This document shows, piece after piece, positions 50,455-59,691 of a stretch of 64,000 bases of DNA; within the stretch, counting starts at the first letter, position 1, and each line of letters starts with the position of its first letter. The stretch is from JACDAL01 sp963849115 (GTDB lineage: Bacteria > Actinomycetota > CADDZG01 > WHSQ01). The stretch lies in assembly GCA_963849115.1 (NCBI GenBank), contig CAWKGK010000003.1, forward strand, positions 62,001 through 126,000. The letters run 5' to 3'. The notes under the pieces are model-generated. The model did not search any database, was not told where the DNA came from, and saw only the letters and a list, made by a program, of their open reading frames with translations. A program made the position numbers and the translations under genes.

Positions 50455-51093
50455 CTAGAGGTCCTCGACCACGATCGAATGCTGTTCCTTGGGCCCGTGC
50501 ACGCCCTGCACCAGGATGTTCTCGATGTCCCCTGTCTTGCTCGGCCCGGTGACCAGGACCAGGTTCGAGGGTCGCTTGGACAGGCCGGCGATCTCCTTGA
50601 ACAGCGCGGCCACGGTGTCGACCATCCGGGACGCCGCCACCACCGCGACGTGGACCGTGGGCAGCAGGCTCGGTGCCCGGCCCCCTGGGGCCGCCGAGGT
50701 CACAACCACGGTGCCGGTCTCGGCGACCGCCCACAGGGCGCCGGTCACTCCGACGTCGGCAACCTCGGCCGGGTCACGCCCTCCTTCCGGCCACCAAACC
50801 ACCTCAGCCCCAGCACGCTCGAGCTCTTGCTCGAGATCCGGGGGCAGGGGTTCCTCACGAGTCAGGAGCACCCGGGAGGCGGAATAGGAGGCAACGATCT
50901 CGGCGACGGTCGACGACAGACGAGCCTTGAGGCAGCGATGGGCATGTCCATGCACGGCCTCAAGCTCCGTTGCGAAGCGCTCCAGAGGATCCTCGATCAG
51001 GGGAGCCCAGTCGGGAGGGATCGCCAGAGGCGTCCTCGTCCCGCCCTCGAGCTTCGATCGGACGTTGTCGAGGAACTGCTTCTGAGTGGTCAC
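50455..51093 (-). CDS. lutC: LutC-type lactate utilization protein
   Basis: LutABC oxidise L-lactate to pyruvate. The 212-residue LutC is a DUF162/LUD-domain protein: ADVGVTGALWAVAETGTVVV, LLPTVHVAVVAASRMV and the C-terminal GPSKTGDIENILVQGVHGPK. The GTG start overlaps the lutB stop by 4 nt. It is the last gene of lutABC on the minus strand. Length and motifs are typical. Confidence 0.93.
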   Translation of the reverse strand: MTTQKQFLDNVRSKLEGGTRTPLAIPPDWAPLIEDPLERFATELEAVHGHAHRCLKARLSSTVAEIVASYSASRVLLTREEPLPPDLEQELERAGAEVVWWPEGGRDPAEVADVGVTGALWAVAETGTVVVTSAAPGGRAPSLLPTVHVAVVAASRMVDTVAALFKEIAGLSKRPSNLVLVTGPSKTGDIENILVQGVHGPKEQHSIVVEDL

Positions 51094-52481
51094 GGCCGAG
51101 GGGTGCGCTTGCCGCCGGGGAAGCCGGGGAACTGCCGGCCCTTCGTCCAGCGACCCATCAGCGGAAGGTAGAGGTGGCGCAGCGGCCGGCCCCCGGTCAT
51201 ACGCCCCAGGAGCCGTCCTGCGCGCTTGGTCATAGAGAAGCCCCACTGTTTCGACCACGCCAGCGACCATGCTCTGTAGGCGGCCCGCTCGGTCGCGCTC
51301 GCATGAGGTGCGAAGTCCTGTCGCACGTAGAGGAGGAGGTCGTGCAAAGGAATCTTCACCGGGCACACCGAGGTGCAAGCGCCGCACAGCGTCGAAGCGT
51401 GGGCAAGCTCTCCCGCATTCTCGACGCCCTTGAGCAGGGGCGTGATGACTGCACCGATGGGTCCCGAGTAGACGGGGTCATAGGCGTATCCCGACACTTG
51501 ACGGAACACGGGGCAGATGTTGAGGCACGCGCCGCAGCGGATGCATCGCAGCGCGCTCTGATAGCGAGTGCCCAGCAGGTTCGAGCGGTTGTTGTCGACG
51601 ATTACGAGGTGACTCTCGGTGGGCCCGTCGATCTCCGTGGAACGCTTGGGGCCGTGCAGCAGCGATGTGTACTGGCTCAGCTTCTGGCCGGTGTTGCCGC
51701 GGCCCAAAAGGCACAGGATGACCGCCAGCTGATCGAAGTCCCACACGACTCGCTCCATGCCCATAACCGCGATGTGAACCGGCGGCATGGAAGTGCACAG
51801 CCGCCCGTTGCCTTCGTTGGTAACGAGACTCAGGGTGCCTTCGTCGGCGACCGCCATGTTGACCCCTGAGATCCCCACTCCTGCAGACAAGAAGCTGGGA
51901 CGCTGGCGTTTGCGAGCGAACTCGGTCAGGATGTCGGCTTCGTTCTCGAGGCGCTTGCCGCCGATCCGCGAGAACAGGTCTGTGACTTGTTCCTTGGACT
52001 TGTGCACCGAGGGGGCAACAATGTGGCTCGGCGGCTCGCCGGCGAGTTGCACTATGTACTGGCCGAGGTCTGTTTCGATTGGTTCGATACCGGCTTTCGT
52101 CAGGGCTTCGTTCAATCCGATCTCTTCGGTCACCATCGACTTCGACTTGACGGCCTCGGTGGCGCCGCTCTTCTTGGCGACCGACACCACGTAGGACGCA
52201 GCCTCCTCCGCCGTCCACGCGAAGAAGACCTCGCCGCCGGCCTCGGCCCAAGTCTCCGCGAGGCGCTCGAGATGCTGATCCAGTTGGGAGAGGTTGAAGT
52301 CCCTGACTCGAGCACCCAGCTCGCGCACGGCTTCGGGATCCTTCAACGACGTCATGCTGCGGGTCCGGCCCGAGGCGTTGCGGTCTACGGCAGGTCCCAC
52401 GATCGCACGCATGTCGTGGTCCTCGAGAGACACGCGCGCCCGTTCTTCGAACGACCTGGAGTAGTCGTAGGCCTCAGTCAT
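51090..52481 (-). CDS. lutB: LutB-type iron-sulfur lactate utilization protein
   Basis: The 463-residue LutB has an N-terminal LUD domain (TEEIGLNEALTKAGIEPIET, GISGVNMAVADEGTLSLV) and a ferredoxin-like domain with CIRCGACLNICPVF near 310 and CGACTSVCPVKIPL near 365, binding two [4Fe-4S] clusters for electron transfer from lactate. Its start overlaps the lutA stop and its stop overlaps lutC. Full length. Confidence 0.95.
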   Translation of the reverse strand: MTEAYDYSRSFEERARVSLEDHDMRAIVGPAVDRNASGRTRSMTSLKDPEAVRELGARVRDFNLSQLDQHLERLAETWAEAGGEVFFAWTAEEAASYVVSVAKKSGATEAVKSKSMVTEEIGLNEALTKAGIEPIETDLGQYIVQLAGEPPSHIVAPSVHKSKEQVTDLFSRIGGKRLENEADILTEFARKRQRPSFLSAGVGISGVNMAVADEGTLSLVTNEGNGRLCTSMPPVHIAVMGMERVVWDFDQLAVILCLLGRGNTGQKLSQYTSLLHGPKRSTEIDGPTESHLVIVDNNRSNLLGTRYQSALRCIRCGACLNICPVFRQVSGYAYDPVYSGPIGAVITPLLKGVENAGELAHASTLCGACTSVCPVKIPLHDLLLYVRQDFAPHASATERAAYRAWSLAWSKQWGFSMTKRAGRLLGRMTGGRPLRHLYLPLMGRWTKGRQFPGFPGGKRTPRP

Positions 52482-53230
52482 GAGATTGCTTCGTCGAGCA
52501 CTTCTGCAATGTAGCGGCAGGAGAAGTCGACGGACCGAGAGCGGGCTCGCCCGCAGATCTGCATCAGGCAGCCGAGATCGGAAGCGACCAGCTCCTCGGT
52601 CTCGTGCTGGGAGACATCGTCGACCTTTTCATCGGCCATCGCGGCCGACAGCTCGGGAAAGCGAATCGAGAAGGTGCCACCGAAGCCGCAGCAGCGATCC
52701 GGAGCCCCTAGGTCCTCGAGCTCGAGTCCCTCGACGGCCCCCAGAAGTTGGCGCGGCTCGTCCGAGATGCCGAGCCCGCGCAGCATGTGGCAGGAGTCGT
52801 GATAGGCGACCCGCCGAGGCCGCGCCGTCTTGAGGGGGCCGAGGTTGTCCACGCCCAGCTCTCCGGCGACGTAGGAGCTGAACTCGTGCGTTCGCTGGGC
52901 CACTCGTTCGGCTTGTGCGGCGCGAGGGGTCCCCTCGAACAGCTCGACCCAGTAATGAGAAACCATGGCGGTGCACGAGCCCGAGCACGCCACTATCTCG
53001 TCTGCGTCGGCGAGCGCATCCAGGGCGCGCTCCGCTACGCGGCGGGCATCCTTTACGTGCCCCGAGTTCCATGCGGGCTGGCCGCAGCAGAGGTCCTCCT
53101 CCACGTAAGTCACGGTTGCGCCGGCCGCCTCGAGGACCCGCTCGGCTGCCTCCGCTGCCCTGGGGAAGAGCAGGGTCCCCAGGCACGTGGGGAACAGGGT
53201 CACGTGGCGAGATCTGTTGTCGGATGGCAT
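52478..53230 (-). CDS. lutA: LutA-type CCG-domain lactate utilization protein
   Basis: The 250-residue protein contains two CCG (cysteine-rich) domains: DLCCGQPAWNSGHVKDA near 48 and RCCGFGGTFSIRFPEL near 185, each preceded by a Cys-containing LFPTCLGT / HDSCHMLRG. These bind clusters or quinone-side electron carriers in lactate and heterodisulfide systems. ATG at 53230 is used. It is the first gene of the lutABC operon, after a terminator-like hairpin (53269-53320) that separates it from the USP-like gene. Confidence 0.93.
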   Translation of the reverse strand: MPSDNRSRHVTLFPTCLGTLLFPRAAEAAERVLEAAGATVTYVEEDLCCGQPAWNSGHVKDARRVAERALDALADADEIVACSGSCTAMVSHYWVELFEGTPRAAQAERVAQRTHEFSSYVAGELGVDNLGPLKTARPRRVAYHDSCHMLRGLGISDEPRQLLGAVEGLELEDLGAPDRCCGFGGTFSIRFPELSAAMADEKVDDVSQHETEELVASDLGCLMQICGRARSRSVDFSCRYIAEVLDEAIS

Positions 53231-53268
53231 CGAGCGATGATAGCTGCGGCCACGAGGCACCGTGCTCT

Positions 53269-53320
53269 CGTTTTGAGCGCCTCTGAGCGCGGTTTTCCGC
53301 GTCGAGAGACGCTCAAAACG
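53269..53320. terminator. 24-bp imperfect hairpin
   Basis: CGTTTTGAGCGCCTCTGAGC and its opposite arm (53297-53320) form a long stem with four mismatches around loop TTTT. The first 16 nt are identical to 2964-2979. It separates the USP-like gene from lutABC and may also insulate the operon's promoter. Confidence 0.7.
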
Positions 53321-53336
53321 CGGGTGCGGTCGAGTT

Positions 53337-53822
53337 CTAGTGTGGCAGCCACACCAGGCAGGGCGCCCCCTTGCGCACCGCCCGGGCCGCCCTCTCGTAG
53401 CGGCGGGCCGACAGGCTCGAGCGCTGGGGCCCGAACACCAGCAGCCCAGGCCCCCGCTCCTTCGCCAGCTGAAGGAGGGCCGTGATCGGGCGGGGGCTGC
53501 GCACCCGCAGTCGTTCGACTCGCACCCCGAGTGAGCGCGCCCGCTCGGCCGGGGCCCTGATCGCCTGCGCCAGCTCCGGTGTGAACTCGTCGAGGCTGTC
53601 GTAGCCGAGCCTTACCGAGAGGGGAAGGGGTTCCAGACGAGTGACGTTGGCCACGATCAAGACTTGCCCCGACTCCAGGGCCGAGTCGATTGCGAAGGCG
53701 CCCGCAGCGTCGTCGAAGGGCACGCCGAGAGTCGCCAGCAACACCGGATGGCCACCTTGTTTCTCTAGGGCTAGGGCGGCCGGCACACTCTCCGCCGGCC
53801 TTGTTGCGCGAGTAGTCGTCAT
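53337..53822 (-). CDS. universal stress protein-like protein
   Basis: The 161-residue protein has the USP alpha/beta pattern: a first strand HPVLLATLGVPFDDAAGAFA, helix-strand repeats and LLVFGPQRSSLSARRYERAA near the end, which corresponds to the nucleotide-binding G-x2-G-x9-G/S region but without all glycines. It could be a USP that does not bind ATP. Its start overlaps the following gene by 4 nt. Fold assignment is moderate. Confidence 0.65.
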   Translation of the reverse strand: MTTTRATRPAESVPAALALEKQGGHPVLLATLGVPFDDAAGAFAIDSALESGQVLIVANVTRLEPLPLSVRLGYDSLDEFTPELAQAIRAPAERARSLGVRVERLRVRSPRPITALLQLAKERGPGLLVFGPQRSSLSARRYERAARAVRKGAPCLVWLPH

Positions 53823-54172
53823 TCCGGCCTGAGCTTCCAGGTCGGCAGGCTACGAGCCCGGGCCCGCACGCGGCGCCGCCAACGGGGCATGTAGACGATC
53901 GAGAACAGGCCGGCAAGCACGATGCCCAGAGGGAAGACCCGGGCACCCAAGAACCGGCCTAGCACGAGCATTACGGCCGCCATCACCAGCGCTGCAGTAA
54001 TCACGTTGAGGCGGTAGCGCCGCATCTCGCGGATGATGCCCCAGTACTCATCGGAGGGGATCTGATTGGTGTCCCACTTGCGATTGCACTGGGGGCAATC
54101 CCATCGTTCGCCGTACGGGAGATAGGCGATCTCGCCGCAATCGCATCGGACGGTGATCGGCGGTCCGCGCAT
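53819..54172 (-). CDS. zinc-ribbon membrane protein
   Basis: The 117-residue product has an N-terminal ribbon (CDCGEIAYLPYGERWDCPQC), then two helices (NVITAALVMAAVMLVLGRFL, VFPLGIVLAGLFSIVY) and an arginine-rich tail. I do not recognise the family. It overlaps the USP-like start by 4 nt, and the divergent permease gene begins 135 bp away. No function is evident. Confidence 0.6.
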   Translation of the reverse strand: MRGPPITVRCDCGEIAYLPYGERWDCPQCNRKWDTNQIPSDEYWGIIREMRRYRLNVITAALVMAAVMLVLGRFLGARVFPLGIVLAGLFSIVYMPRWRRRVRARARSLPTWKLRPE

Positions 54173-54306
54173 GGCAGAATTGTAGCCGGGCCCTGTGGAT
54201 GTTCCTCCCAGCGGTCCAGAGCAATCCAACCACTGCGGTCATAGGTTACGATTCGGGCAAGCACGGCGCCTGGGGGAAAGGGGCCCATCACAGATGGAGG
54301 TGTTAC

Positions 54307-55818
54307 GTGGCTGAAGCAGCCATCGAGGAGAGGCAGCTGCTCAAGTCTCTCAATTGGTGGGACGGGTTCGTAATTGCGCTGTGCAACCCGGGATTTCTGA
54401 TCGGTTCACTGGGCTTCACTCTCGCCACCGTGGGCGCGCTCGGATCGGTGGTCCTCTGGGGGATCTCGGCGGTGGTGGCGCTGCTCCAGAACTACATCTA
54501 CTCCGAGTCCGCCGCGATGTTCCCCGACAAGCCCGGCGGCATTGCTCTGTATGCGCACGAGGGCTGGCGCAAGTACTTCTCCCTGTTCGGCCCCATAGCT
54601 GCGTTCGGCTACTGGATCGGGTGGTCGGTCGTGCTGTCGATTTTCGGCAACCTCATCGGCGGTCTGGTCGCGGCACGCTGGTTTTCGGGCTCTCCCATTG
54701 GCGGGGCATCCCCCTCAGAGGACGGCGGCTACTTCGATCTCGGCCCGGTGGATGTCGGACTGCCTCAGCTCATCGGCGTCGCCTTGGTCATCGCCGTGTG
54801 GCTCTTCAACATCTTCGGGGTTAAGCCCTCGCTGGTTGTCGGCTACATCACCGGTGCGCTGCTGGTGATCCCTCTGGCCGTGTTCATCATTTTCCCCTAT
54901 TTCACGGGCGACTGGCAGAGCTCCAACGTCGAGTACCTGCCGGTCGAGGGCTTCGGCAACGTGTCGGTGGGGCTGATGTGGTTGTTCATCATGTGCTGGT
55001 CGGCTTACGGGGTCGAGGTCTGTGCCAGCTTTGCGCCCGAGTACCACGACACCAAGCGAGATACCGCGCTGGCGTTGCGCTCGGCGGGGATGTTCTCGCT
55101 GTTCGTCTACGTCCTGCTGCCGTTGGGTTTGGGAGGTGTGGTCGGTAACGCAGGAGACGCAGGGCCCTACTATGTGGCTGCGTTCACCCAGGTCGCCGGC
55201 AGCGGCCTTGGCGGTATCGCTCTCATCTCGTTGATTACAAGCTTGATCCTGTCCATGAACACTGCAACCGCCGACGGAGGTCGGGCTTTATATGGCATCG
55301 CGCGCGACGACATGACGATCAAGTGGTTCTATCACCTCAACAGATTTCACGTGCCGGCGCGGGCGATGACGGTCGACGTCTTCGTCAACGTCTTGTTGAT
55401 CCTGTTCATCGCCAACAACCTGGCCATCCTCTACCTGTCGAACATCGGCTATGTGTTCGCCCATGTGCTGGCACTGACCGGTTTCTTGCTCCTGCGGCGA
55501 GACCGGCCCGAGTGGCCGCGACCCATCAAAGTGGCGCCCACGTGGACGGCGCTCGCTGGGGTCCTGGCCGCGTTCAACCTCCTGCTGGTGATCTGGGGCG
55601 TCACCCAGCAGGAGCTGGCCGCGCTGCTCGGCGGCTACACGTTCAGCGACGCGCCGTTCTTGATCGGAGTCGGCATCCTCGTCCTGTCCGTGCTGCTGTT
55701 CTTCTACCGGCGGGGCGTCGAGGACAAGCAACGGATCACGTTCCGGGACCAGAACGTGCCGTCCATGCCCGACGAGCACCAGAGGGCACTGCTCCAAGAA
55801 ACGTCGCGCCCGGGTTGA
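54307..55818 (+). CDS. APC-type amino-acid/amine permease
   Basis: The 503-residue permease has ~12 helices and typical APC features: IALCNPGFLIGSLGFTLAT, SAAMFPDKPGGIALYAHEGW, GYWIGWSVVLSIFGNLIGG and NTATADGGRALYGIARDDMT. It most likely imports an amino acid or amine. I use GTG at 54307, which has GGAGGT 7 nt upstream; an earlier ATG lacks a site and adds a soluble stretch. It is the first gene of the distinctive cluster, followed after 115 nt by the ACAD-like gene. Confidence 0.9.
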   Translation: MAEAAIEERQLLKSLNWWDGFVIALCNPGFLIGSLGFTLATVGALGSVVLWGISAVVALLQNYIYSESAAMFPDKPGGIALYAHEGWRKYFSLFGPIAAFGYWIGWSVVLSIFGNLIGGLVAARWFSGSPIGGASPSEDGGYFDLGPVDVGLPQLIGVALVIAVWLFNIFGVKPSLVVGYITGALLVIPLAVFIIFPYFTGDWQSSNVEYLPVEGFGNVSVGLMWLFIMCWSAYGVEVCASFAPEYHDTKRDTALALRSAGMFSLFVYVLLPLGLGGVVGNAGDAGPYYVAAFTQVAGSGLGGIALISLITSLILSMNTATADGGRALYGIARDDMTIKWFYHLNRFHVPARAMTVDVFVNVLLILFIANNLAILYLSNIGYVFAHVLALTGFLLLRRDRPEWPRPIKVAPTWTALAGVLAAFNLLLVIWGVTQQELAALLGGYTFSDAPFLIGVGILVLSVLLFFYRRGVEDKQRITFRDQNVPSMPDEHQRALLQETSRPG

Positions 55819-55932
55819 GCCCGCGGCCCCGGTTAAGGATCGGGCTGAGCGTCATATAGGGGAAAGTTGAGCGCCCGGTGCTCAGGGTACTAGTCTTGAG
55901 GTCCGGCAGAGACGGGGTCATGGAGGTGCAGA

Positions 55933-57333
55933 GTGGCGCAGAAGATGTGGGGCTCTGAGCCCTTTTGGGGCTTGGGGTACGAGTGGGATCCTGAGTGGGT
56001 CCTGACCGATCGGCAGAAAGAGCTGCGAGACAAGCTGATCGAGCTGTGCGAGAAGGAGATGCGGGCCAATGCCAAACGGTCCGACGACGAGATTGAGTTT
56101 CCTCGACGCAACCTCGAGCTGCTGGGTGAGCACGGCTTTCTCTCTCTGACCGTACCGGAGGAATACGGCGGGCTCGGTGAGGGCCACGTCGCCTACGCCA
56201 TGACGTGTGAGACCATCGCTCGTTACGGTTGCGCCTCGACCGCGATGTGCTACGTCATGCATATCGGAGCGGTCAACGCGATCATGCTGCGCGCCACCGA
56301 CGCACTCGTCGACAAGTACATCCGGCCGCTCAACTCGGGCAAGCTGGGGACGCTGTCCTATTCCGACCCGGAAACCGGCAGCCACTTCTGGTACCCGATC
56401 TCATCGGGGGCCGAGCGCGTGAACGGCAAGTTCAAGGTCAAGAAGAAGGCATCCTGGACCACCTCGGCTGGCTTCGCCGACTTCTACGTGGTGCAAACCA
56501 CGAGTCCCGACTTCAAAGGCTACGACGACCTCTCAGTGTTCGTGGTGGACTCGGGAGACATCGAATCGCGCCCCTCCACTTGGGACGCACTGGGCTTGAG
56601 AGGCAACCAGTCCGGCCCCCTCGAGGTACCGGGGGCCGAGATCTCCTCGGACCAGATCGTGGGGCCGGTCGGAGACGGTGCCACCTCTAACGACGAGTCG
56701 GTCGACCCCTGGTTCCTGATCGGCTCGTCGTCGGTGTGGAACGGCCTCGCCATGGGAGCCATCGATATCGCCAAGCGCCACACCACCCGCAAGAGGCATG
56801 TCGACGTTGGTCTGCGCGTCGCCGACTACCCGACCATTCAGGACTACGTCGGCGAAGCGCTGATGGACACGAACGCCAGCCGCCTCTTCGTGCTGTCGGT
56901 GGCACAGGCAATGGACAACGAAACCGACAACAACACGCGCAAGCTCGAGCCCGGCGAGCTGGCGCGCGGCAACTACCTGCACTGGGCGTGGCAGATCAAG
57001 TTCATTGCGGCAAAGAACACCGCGCATGTCGTGGACAAGATGCTGCATTCGTGCGGCGGTTCCGCCTACAAGCGCGACATGGAGCTCGAGCGCTATCTCC
57101 GCGACGCCAAGGCAGGCTGGGTCATGGGCCCGACCAACGAGGTGCTGCGACAGTTCGTCGGCAAATCAGTGCTGCTCGGATTCGAGTCGCTCGACTACTG
57201 GAACCAGACCTACAACCGCCGGGCCGTAGAGAACGAGATCAAGAAGCTGGATTCGGCCGGAAAGCGCGAGCTCGCCGAGCAACTCAGGACACAGGCAGAA
57301 GAGCAAGAGTCAAACGAGCCCGCTAAGACTTAG
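55933..57333 (+). CDS. acyl-CoA dehydrogenase-fold flavoprotein with altered catalytic region
   Basis: The 466-residue protein shows the ACAD fold (FLSLTVPEEYGGLGEGHVAY, YSDPETGSHFW, SWTTSAGFADFYVVQTTSPD, FVVDSGDIESRPSTWDALG, LHSCGGSAYKRDMELERYLR-like segment). In classical medium-chain enzymes a catalytic Glu lies in EGT; the matching position here reads VMGPTNEV, so the Glu is absent. It may oxidise an unactivated amine or act as a monooxygenase, for which a flavin reductase (59692) is nearby. GTG start. The next gene begins at the base after its stop. Confidence 0.85.
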   Translation: MAQKMWGSEPFWGLGYEWDPEWVLTDRQKELRDKLIELCEKEMRANAKRSDDEIEFPRRNLELLGEHGFLSLTVPEEYGGLGEGHVAYAMTCETIARYGCASTAMCYVMHIGAVNAIMLRATDALVDKYIRPLNSGKLGTLSYSDPETGSHFWYPISSGAERVNGKFKVKKKASWTTSAGFADFYVVQTTSPDFKGYDDLSVFVVDSGDIESRPSTWDALGLRGNQSGPLEVPGAEISSDQIVGPVGDGATSNDESVDPWFLIGSSSVWNGLAMGAIDIAKRHTTRKRHVDVGLRVADYPTIQDYVGEALMDTNASRLFVLSVAQAMDNETDNNTRKLEPGELARGNYLHWAWQIKFIAAKNTAHVVDKMLHSCGGSAYKRDMELERYLRDAKAGWVMGPTNEVLRQFVGKSVLLGFESLDYWNQTYNRRAVENEIKKLDSAGKRELAEQLRTQAEEQESNEPAKT

Positions 57334-59673
57334 ATGACGCTCTCGACCGAACACCCGGGCATGTTGGTGCCGGGCCTCCTGCCACGGGACCCCTTCAAGG
57401 AGCGCTACTGGGTTCGCCCGGCCAGCGTCACCGTGCTCTCGCTGGAGGCGGGCGACCGGCTCAGCGTGAGAGATCCGGAGGGAGGACAGGGGGCCGAGCT
57501 GACGGTGCTGTCCGCAGACGGTCTTCACGACGGCTCGGCGATCGGTGCCCGGGCCGACGCCCCGGCGGCGGTGCTCACCGCACTTCTCGACTCCTCTGCA
57601 ACAGGAGCACGCAGGGTGATCGCCACGCTTGCCAGCCGGGGGGTTCGAGCCTCGGAGGCGAGAGCGGTGAGGCTGTTCGGCGAGTGGTCTGCTCCCGGCT
57701 CGGTCGAGTCCTTCGTCGCCGAGCGAGCCGCGCTCGTGATCCTTGCCTCTGCGTCCGGTTCGCCGGTCGTAGAGGGCGGCGTTCCGGCTTCCGATTTGCT
57801 GGTCGAGGTCACGCGTTCGGTCGCCCGCACTTTCGGCGAGGTCGAGCTGCCCGCGCCGCTCGCCGAGCCGAGGCTCGACTTCAGAGTAGAGCGGGCGGCG
57901 GCCTTGAGTTACGAGGTAAAAGAGGGCGAGTACATCCAGGTCATCGACGTCGAAGGGCGTCAGTGCTCGGACTTCCTGGCCTTTCACCGCCGGCGCCTGG
58001 AGGACGGGGTCGAGCGCGGGCTCGACTCGACCACGACGCGCACGCTGATGGGCAACGCCTATCCGCAGCCGGGCCTCTACGCCAAGTTCTACGACCAGGA
58101 CATGAACCCCCTCGTCGAGGTCGTGCGCGACACGGTTGGGCGCCACGACACCTTCTCACTTGCATGCACCTCGAAGTACTACGAGGACATGGGGTACTTC
58201 GGACACATCAACTGCACCGAGAACTTCAACAAGCAGCTCGACACCTATGCGATCGAGCCGCGCAAGGGATGGCCGGCGATCAACTTCTTTTTCAACACTG
58301 CCTTCTCGGACGACAACCAGTTGCTGGTCGACGAGCCTTGGTCCCGGCCCGGTGACTACGTCCTGCTCCGGGCGACCACCGATCTTGTGTGTGCGTCGTC
58401 GTCCTGCCCCGACGACATCGATCCCGCAAACGGCTGGGACCCCACCGAGGTGCATGTGCGCGTCTATCCGGCCGAGCACAAGTTCAGCGCGGCGATTGCA
58501 CACCGCGTGACGCCATCGGCTGCCCCCAAGCTCACCAAAGAGACGGGTTTTCATCCCCGCATCGAGCAGCTCACGAGCCGCTTCGTCGATTACCGCGGCT
58601 ACTGGCTGCCGACCTCATTCAACAACCTAGGGGCGGTCGACGAGTACTGGGCCTGTCGCGAGCACGCCGTCGTGATGGATCTGTCTCCGTTGCGCAAGTT
58701 CGAGGTGCTGGGGCCCGACGCCGAGGCGCTCATGCAGGCGACGGTGACGCGCGACGTTCGTCGGTTGTCCGACGGCAAGGTCGTCTACACCGCGATGTGT
58801 AACGACACGGGGGGCATGATCGACGACGCCACTATCTTCAGGCTGGGCCAGGACAACTTCAGGTTCGTGGGCGGAGACGAGTATGACGGTGTGTGGCTCA
58901 AAGAACAGGCCGAGCGCATGGGCCTGCGGGTGTGGGTGAAGGACTCGACCGATCAACTTCACAACATCGCGGTGCAGGGGCCTAAGAGCCGTGACATCCT
59001 GGCCCCCCTGATTTGGACTGCGCCCAATCAGACTCCGTTCGAGGAGCTCAAGTGGTTCAGCTTTGCGGTTGGCCGTATCGGCGGCCCGCACGGGCTTCCG
59101 CTGATCGTGTCCCGCACCGGCTACTCGGGCGAGCTCGGCTACGAGTTGTGGTGTCACCCCAAGGACGCGCCGGCTCTGTGGGACGCGGTGTGGGAGACCG
59201 GCGGGCCGGCGGGCCTGAAGCCTCTCGGTCTCGACGCGCTTGACATCCTGCGCATCGAGGCGGGGCTCATTTTCGCCGGCTACGAGTTCGACGATCAAGT
59301 GGACCCGTTCGAGGCGGGCATCGGATTCACGGTGGGGCTCAAGACCGAGGACGACTTCATCGGCCGTGCCGCTCTCGAGGAGCGCAAGGCCCATCCTCAG
59401 CGCAAGCTCGTCGGCCTCGAGCTCTCCGGGAACGAGCCCGCCGGTCACGGCGACTGCGTGCACGTGGGCCGTCAGCAGGTCGGGGTCGTCACCTCGGGCA
59501 CCCGCTCGCCGATCCTGAAGAAGAACATCGCGCTGTGCCGGATGGCGTCGCGCTACTCGGACATCGGAACTGAGGTAGAGGTCGGAAAGCTCGACGGCCA
59601 CCAGAAGAGGCTTCCGGCGACGGTGGTTCGCTTCCCGTTCTACGACCCGGCCAAGGAGCGTCCCCGGGCCTGA
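57334..59673 (+). CDS. DUF1989-GcvT fusion protein (aminomethyltransferase-like)
   Basis: The 779 residues combine a degenerate N-terminal DUF1989-like segment (about 20-120), a full DUF1989 domain (about 185-380; EGEYIQVIDVEGRQCSDFLA and CASSSCPDDIDPANGWDPTE), and a GcvT/aminomethyltransferase domain (about 390-775). The latter has the folate motif NDTGGMIDDATIF, KDSTDQLHNIAVQGPKSRDI, SRTGYSGELGYELW and the C-terminal GTRSPILKKNIAL. GcvT transfers C1 units to tetrahydrofolate. DUF1989 is known from urea-carboxylase-associated proteins. It starts directly after the ACAD-like stop. Confidence 0.9.
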   Translation: MTLSTEHPGMLVPGLLPRDPFKERYWVRPASVTVLSLEAGDRLSVRDPEGGQGAELTVLSADGLHDGSAIGARADAPAAVLTALLDSSATGARRVIATLASRGVRASEARAVRLFGEWSAPGSVESFVAERAALVILASASGSPVVEGGVPASDLLVEVTRSVARTFGEVELPAPLAEPRLDFRVERAAALSYEVKEGEYIQVIDVEGRQCSDFLAFHRRRLEDGVERGLDSTTTRTLMGNAYPQPGLYAKFYDQDMNPLVEVVRDTVGRHDTFSLACTSKYYEDMGYFGHINCTENFNKQLDTYAIEPRKGWPAINFFFNTAFSDDNQLLVDEPWSRPGDYVLLRATTDLVCASSSCPDDIDPANGWDPTEVHVRVYPAEHKFSAAIAHRVTPSAAPKLTKETGFHPRIEQLTSRFVDYRGYWLPTSFNNLGAVDEYWACREHAVVMDLSPLRKFEVLGPDAEALMQATVTRDVRRLSDGKVVYTAMCNDTGGMIDDATIFRLGQDNFRFVGGDEYDGVWLKEQAERMGLRVWVKDSTDQLHNIAVQGPKSRDILAPLIWTAPNQTPFEELKWFSFAVGRIGGPHGLPLIVSRTGYSGELGYELWCHPKDAPALWDAVWETGGPAGLKPLGLDALDILRIEAGLIFAGYEFDDQVDPFEAGIGFTVGLKTEDDFIGRAALEERKAHPQRKLVGLELSGNEPAGHGDCVHVGRQQVGVVTSGTRSPILKKNIALCRMASRYSDIGTEVEVGKLDGHQKRLPATVVRFPFYDPAKERPRA

Positions 59674-59691
59674 CCTTTTCTCGGCGAGCTG

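Noticed and set aside
49315..51171. Open frame of 618 codons on the plus strand over fetB, the VOC gene and lutC
   Set aside because: It crosses the boundaries of three supported genes on both strands and has an arginine-rich shadow composition.
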